Source of the DNA: Gammaproteobacteria bacterium
GTDB lineage: Bacteria; Pseudomonadota; Gammaproteobacteria; Pseudomonadales; Azotimanducaceae
Length of the DNA: 6,911 nucleotides
NCBI GenBank assembly: GCA_027295975.1
Contig: JAPUJX010000191.1
Span: forward strand, 1 to 6,911
Direction of reading: 5' to 3'
The notes under the pieces were generated by a model. The model had not been told where the DNA came from. It ran no database searches and was given only the letters and a program-made list of their open reading frames with translations. The position numbers were made by a program, and so were the translations under genes. Positions 6,109-6,911 of the stretch are shown one piece after another; the first letter of the stretch is position 1, and every line of letters starts with the position of its first letter.

Positions 6109-6911
6109 CTAAAGTTGTTCGGCATGTCGCCATCGCCCCACCATGATCAACCCTGCAATCGTCACCCCGATCGCCACCACGCCGATGACGATGGCGGCAA
6201 GCGCGTTGATGTCCGGCGTCACGCCGAGGCGGACTTTGGAATAAATCACCATCGGTAACGTGCTCGCTCCGGGACCAGACACGAAGCTCGCAATCACCAG
6301 ATCGTCTAACGACAACGTGAAGGCGAGCAGCCACCCGGAAATCATGCCCGGCGCCACTATCGGCAGGGTGATGTCCCAGGCGACGCGAGCGGGGCGGCCA
6401 CCCAGGTCCATCGCAGCCTCCTCCAGGGACCTGTCCATGCCCGCAAGCCGGGCCTGCACGATGACGGCCACATAGGCAAGAGAAAAAGTAATGTGCGCCA
6501 GAGTTACCGTGGTGGCGCCGCGACTCGCGGGCCAGCCGACAACGTTTTGCAGCATTACGAACATCAGCAACAACGACAAGCCGGTGATGACCGAAGGCAT
6601 GACCAGGGGAGCCGCCACCAAGCCGGAAAACAGCAACCGCCCCCGGAATCGACCCATTCGGGTGAGCGCCAGAGCGGCCAGGGTTCCCAACACGGTGGCA
6701 AACGATGCGCTCACGAACGCGATTCGCAGGCTCAACAAGGCGGCCTCGATGACCTGTTCGTTTTCAAACAAAACCCCGTACCAGCGCAGGGAAAACCCGG
6801 TCCAAACCGAAGAGAGGCTCGACTCGTTGAACGAGAATGCGATGACAACCATGATCGGGACGTACAGGAAGGCATAACCGAAACACAGAATCGATAACAC
6901 CCATATGGAAC
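6109..6911 (-). CDS. potI: Polyamine-type ABC transporter permease, PotI-like (5' end outside window)
   Basis: The protein follows E. coli PotI closely along its length: SFNESSLSSVWTGFS near the front, APLVMPSVITGLSLLL (97-112), DRSLEEAAMDLG (156-167) and a long match around SGWLLAFTLSLDD (188-200) and SFVSGPG. Numbers here count from GTG 6900. The EAA loop (about 160-180, EEAAMDLGG...ITLP) is the contact for the ATPase subunit. About six hydrophobic segments fit an inner-membrane permease half of a binding-protein-dependent importer for putrescine or a related amine. The frame stays open to the right edge (Trp-Ile-Ser codons before GTG 6900), and PotI has extra N-terminal residues, so the true start is probably outside. 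A second permease, ATPase and binding protein are expected upstream on the reverse strand. The substrate in this organism is inferred; opine or spermidine transporters are close relatives. Confidence 0.9.
   Translation of the reverse strand, partial: SIWVLSILCFGYAFLYVPIMVVIAFSFNESSLSSVWTGFSLRWYGVLFENEQVIEAALLSLRIAFVSASFATVLGTLAALALTRMGRFRGRLLFSGLVAAPLVMPSVITGLSLLLMFVMLQNVVGWPASRGATTVTLAHITFSLAYVAVIVQARLAGMDRSLEEAAMDLGGRPARVAWDITLPIVAPGMISGWLLAFTLSLDDLVIASFVSGPGASTLPMVIYSKVRLGVTPDINALAAIVIGVVAIGVTIAGLIMVGRWRHAEQL

Noticed and set aside
5491..6258. Long forward frame of 255 codons across the DUF1330 gene
   Set aside because: It is Arg/Gly/Pro-rich, out of phase with the clear DUF1330 gene and runs into the antisense of the permease; a shadow frame.
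1..6911. CRISPR array, tRNA, rRNA or complete insertion sequence
   Set aside because: No regularly spaced direct repeats, no tRNA-like or rRNA-like stretch and no recognisable transposase on either strand.

Overview
The window reads as part of a proteobacterial chromosome, most likely gammaproteobacterial. This rests on the close match of the reverse-strand permease to the PotI branch of polyamine ABC transporters, the E. coli-type hexameric NADP glutamate dehydrogenase, and a multiheme c-type cytochrome. The species cannot be named from sequence alone. By eye the left half (about 300-2700) is near 50% GC and the right half (2770-6911) near 60%, so the two halves may have different histories.

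Left part. The end of a multiheme cytochrome c gene (1-292, +) is followed by a short scrap heap of gene pieces. These are the ribosome-binding site plus first 18 codons of a second gdhA copy (325-392, +), a piece resembling the C-terminal end of a rhodanese domain (about 444-518, +), and the first part of a DUF3800 protein (about 531-594, +). The scrap heap stops almost at the stop codon of an intact gdhA (609-1961, -), which points the opposite way. The gdhA fragment and the intact gdhA start therefore form a diverged inverted repeat about 1.5 kb apart.

Middle. Positions 1962-2770 hold no convincing long gene. They contain one possible 56-codon reverse-strand reading frame, a couple of short dyads, and a terminator-like hairpin at 2682-2710.

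Right part. A forward run holds a flavin-dependent (luciferase-like) monooxygenase (2771-3841), a membrane-anchored type I sulfatase with the Cys-Ala-Pro-Ser-Arg formylglycine site (3894-5552), and a small DUF1330 protein (5609-6046). The gaps are 52 and 56 bases with no terminator in them, so one transcript is plausible. Sulfatase plus LLM monooxygenase suggests release of sulfur or carbon from an organosulfur compound, but the substrate is not visible. A PotI-like ABC permease (6109 to beyond 6911, -) converges on this run and runs off the right edge; the rest of its transporter operon should lie outside the window.

I see no clear new biological system here. The most interesting part is the mosaic of gene remnants beside gdhA; next is the sulfatase/monooxygenase/DUF1330 cassette.
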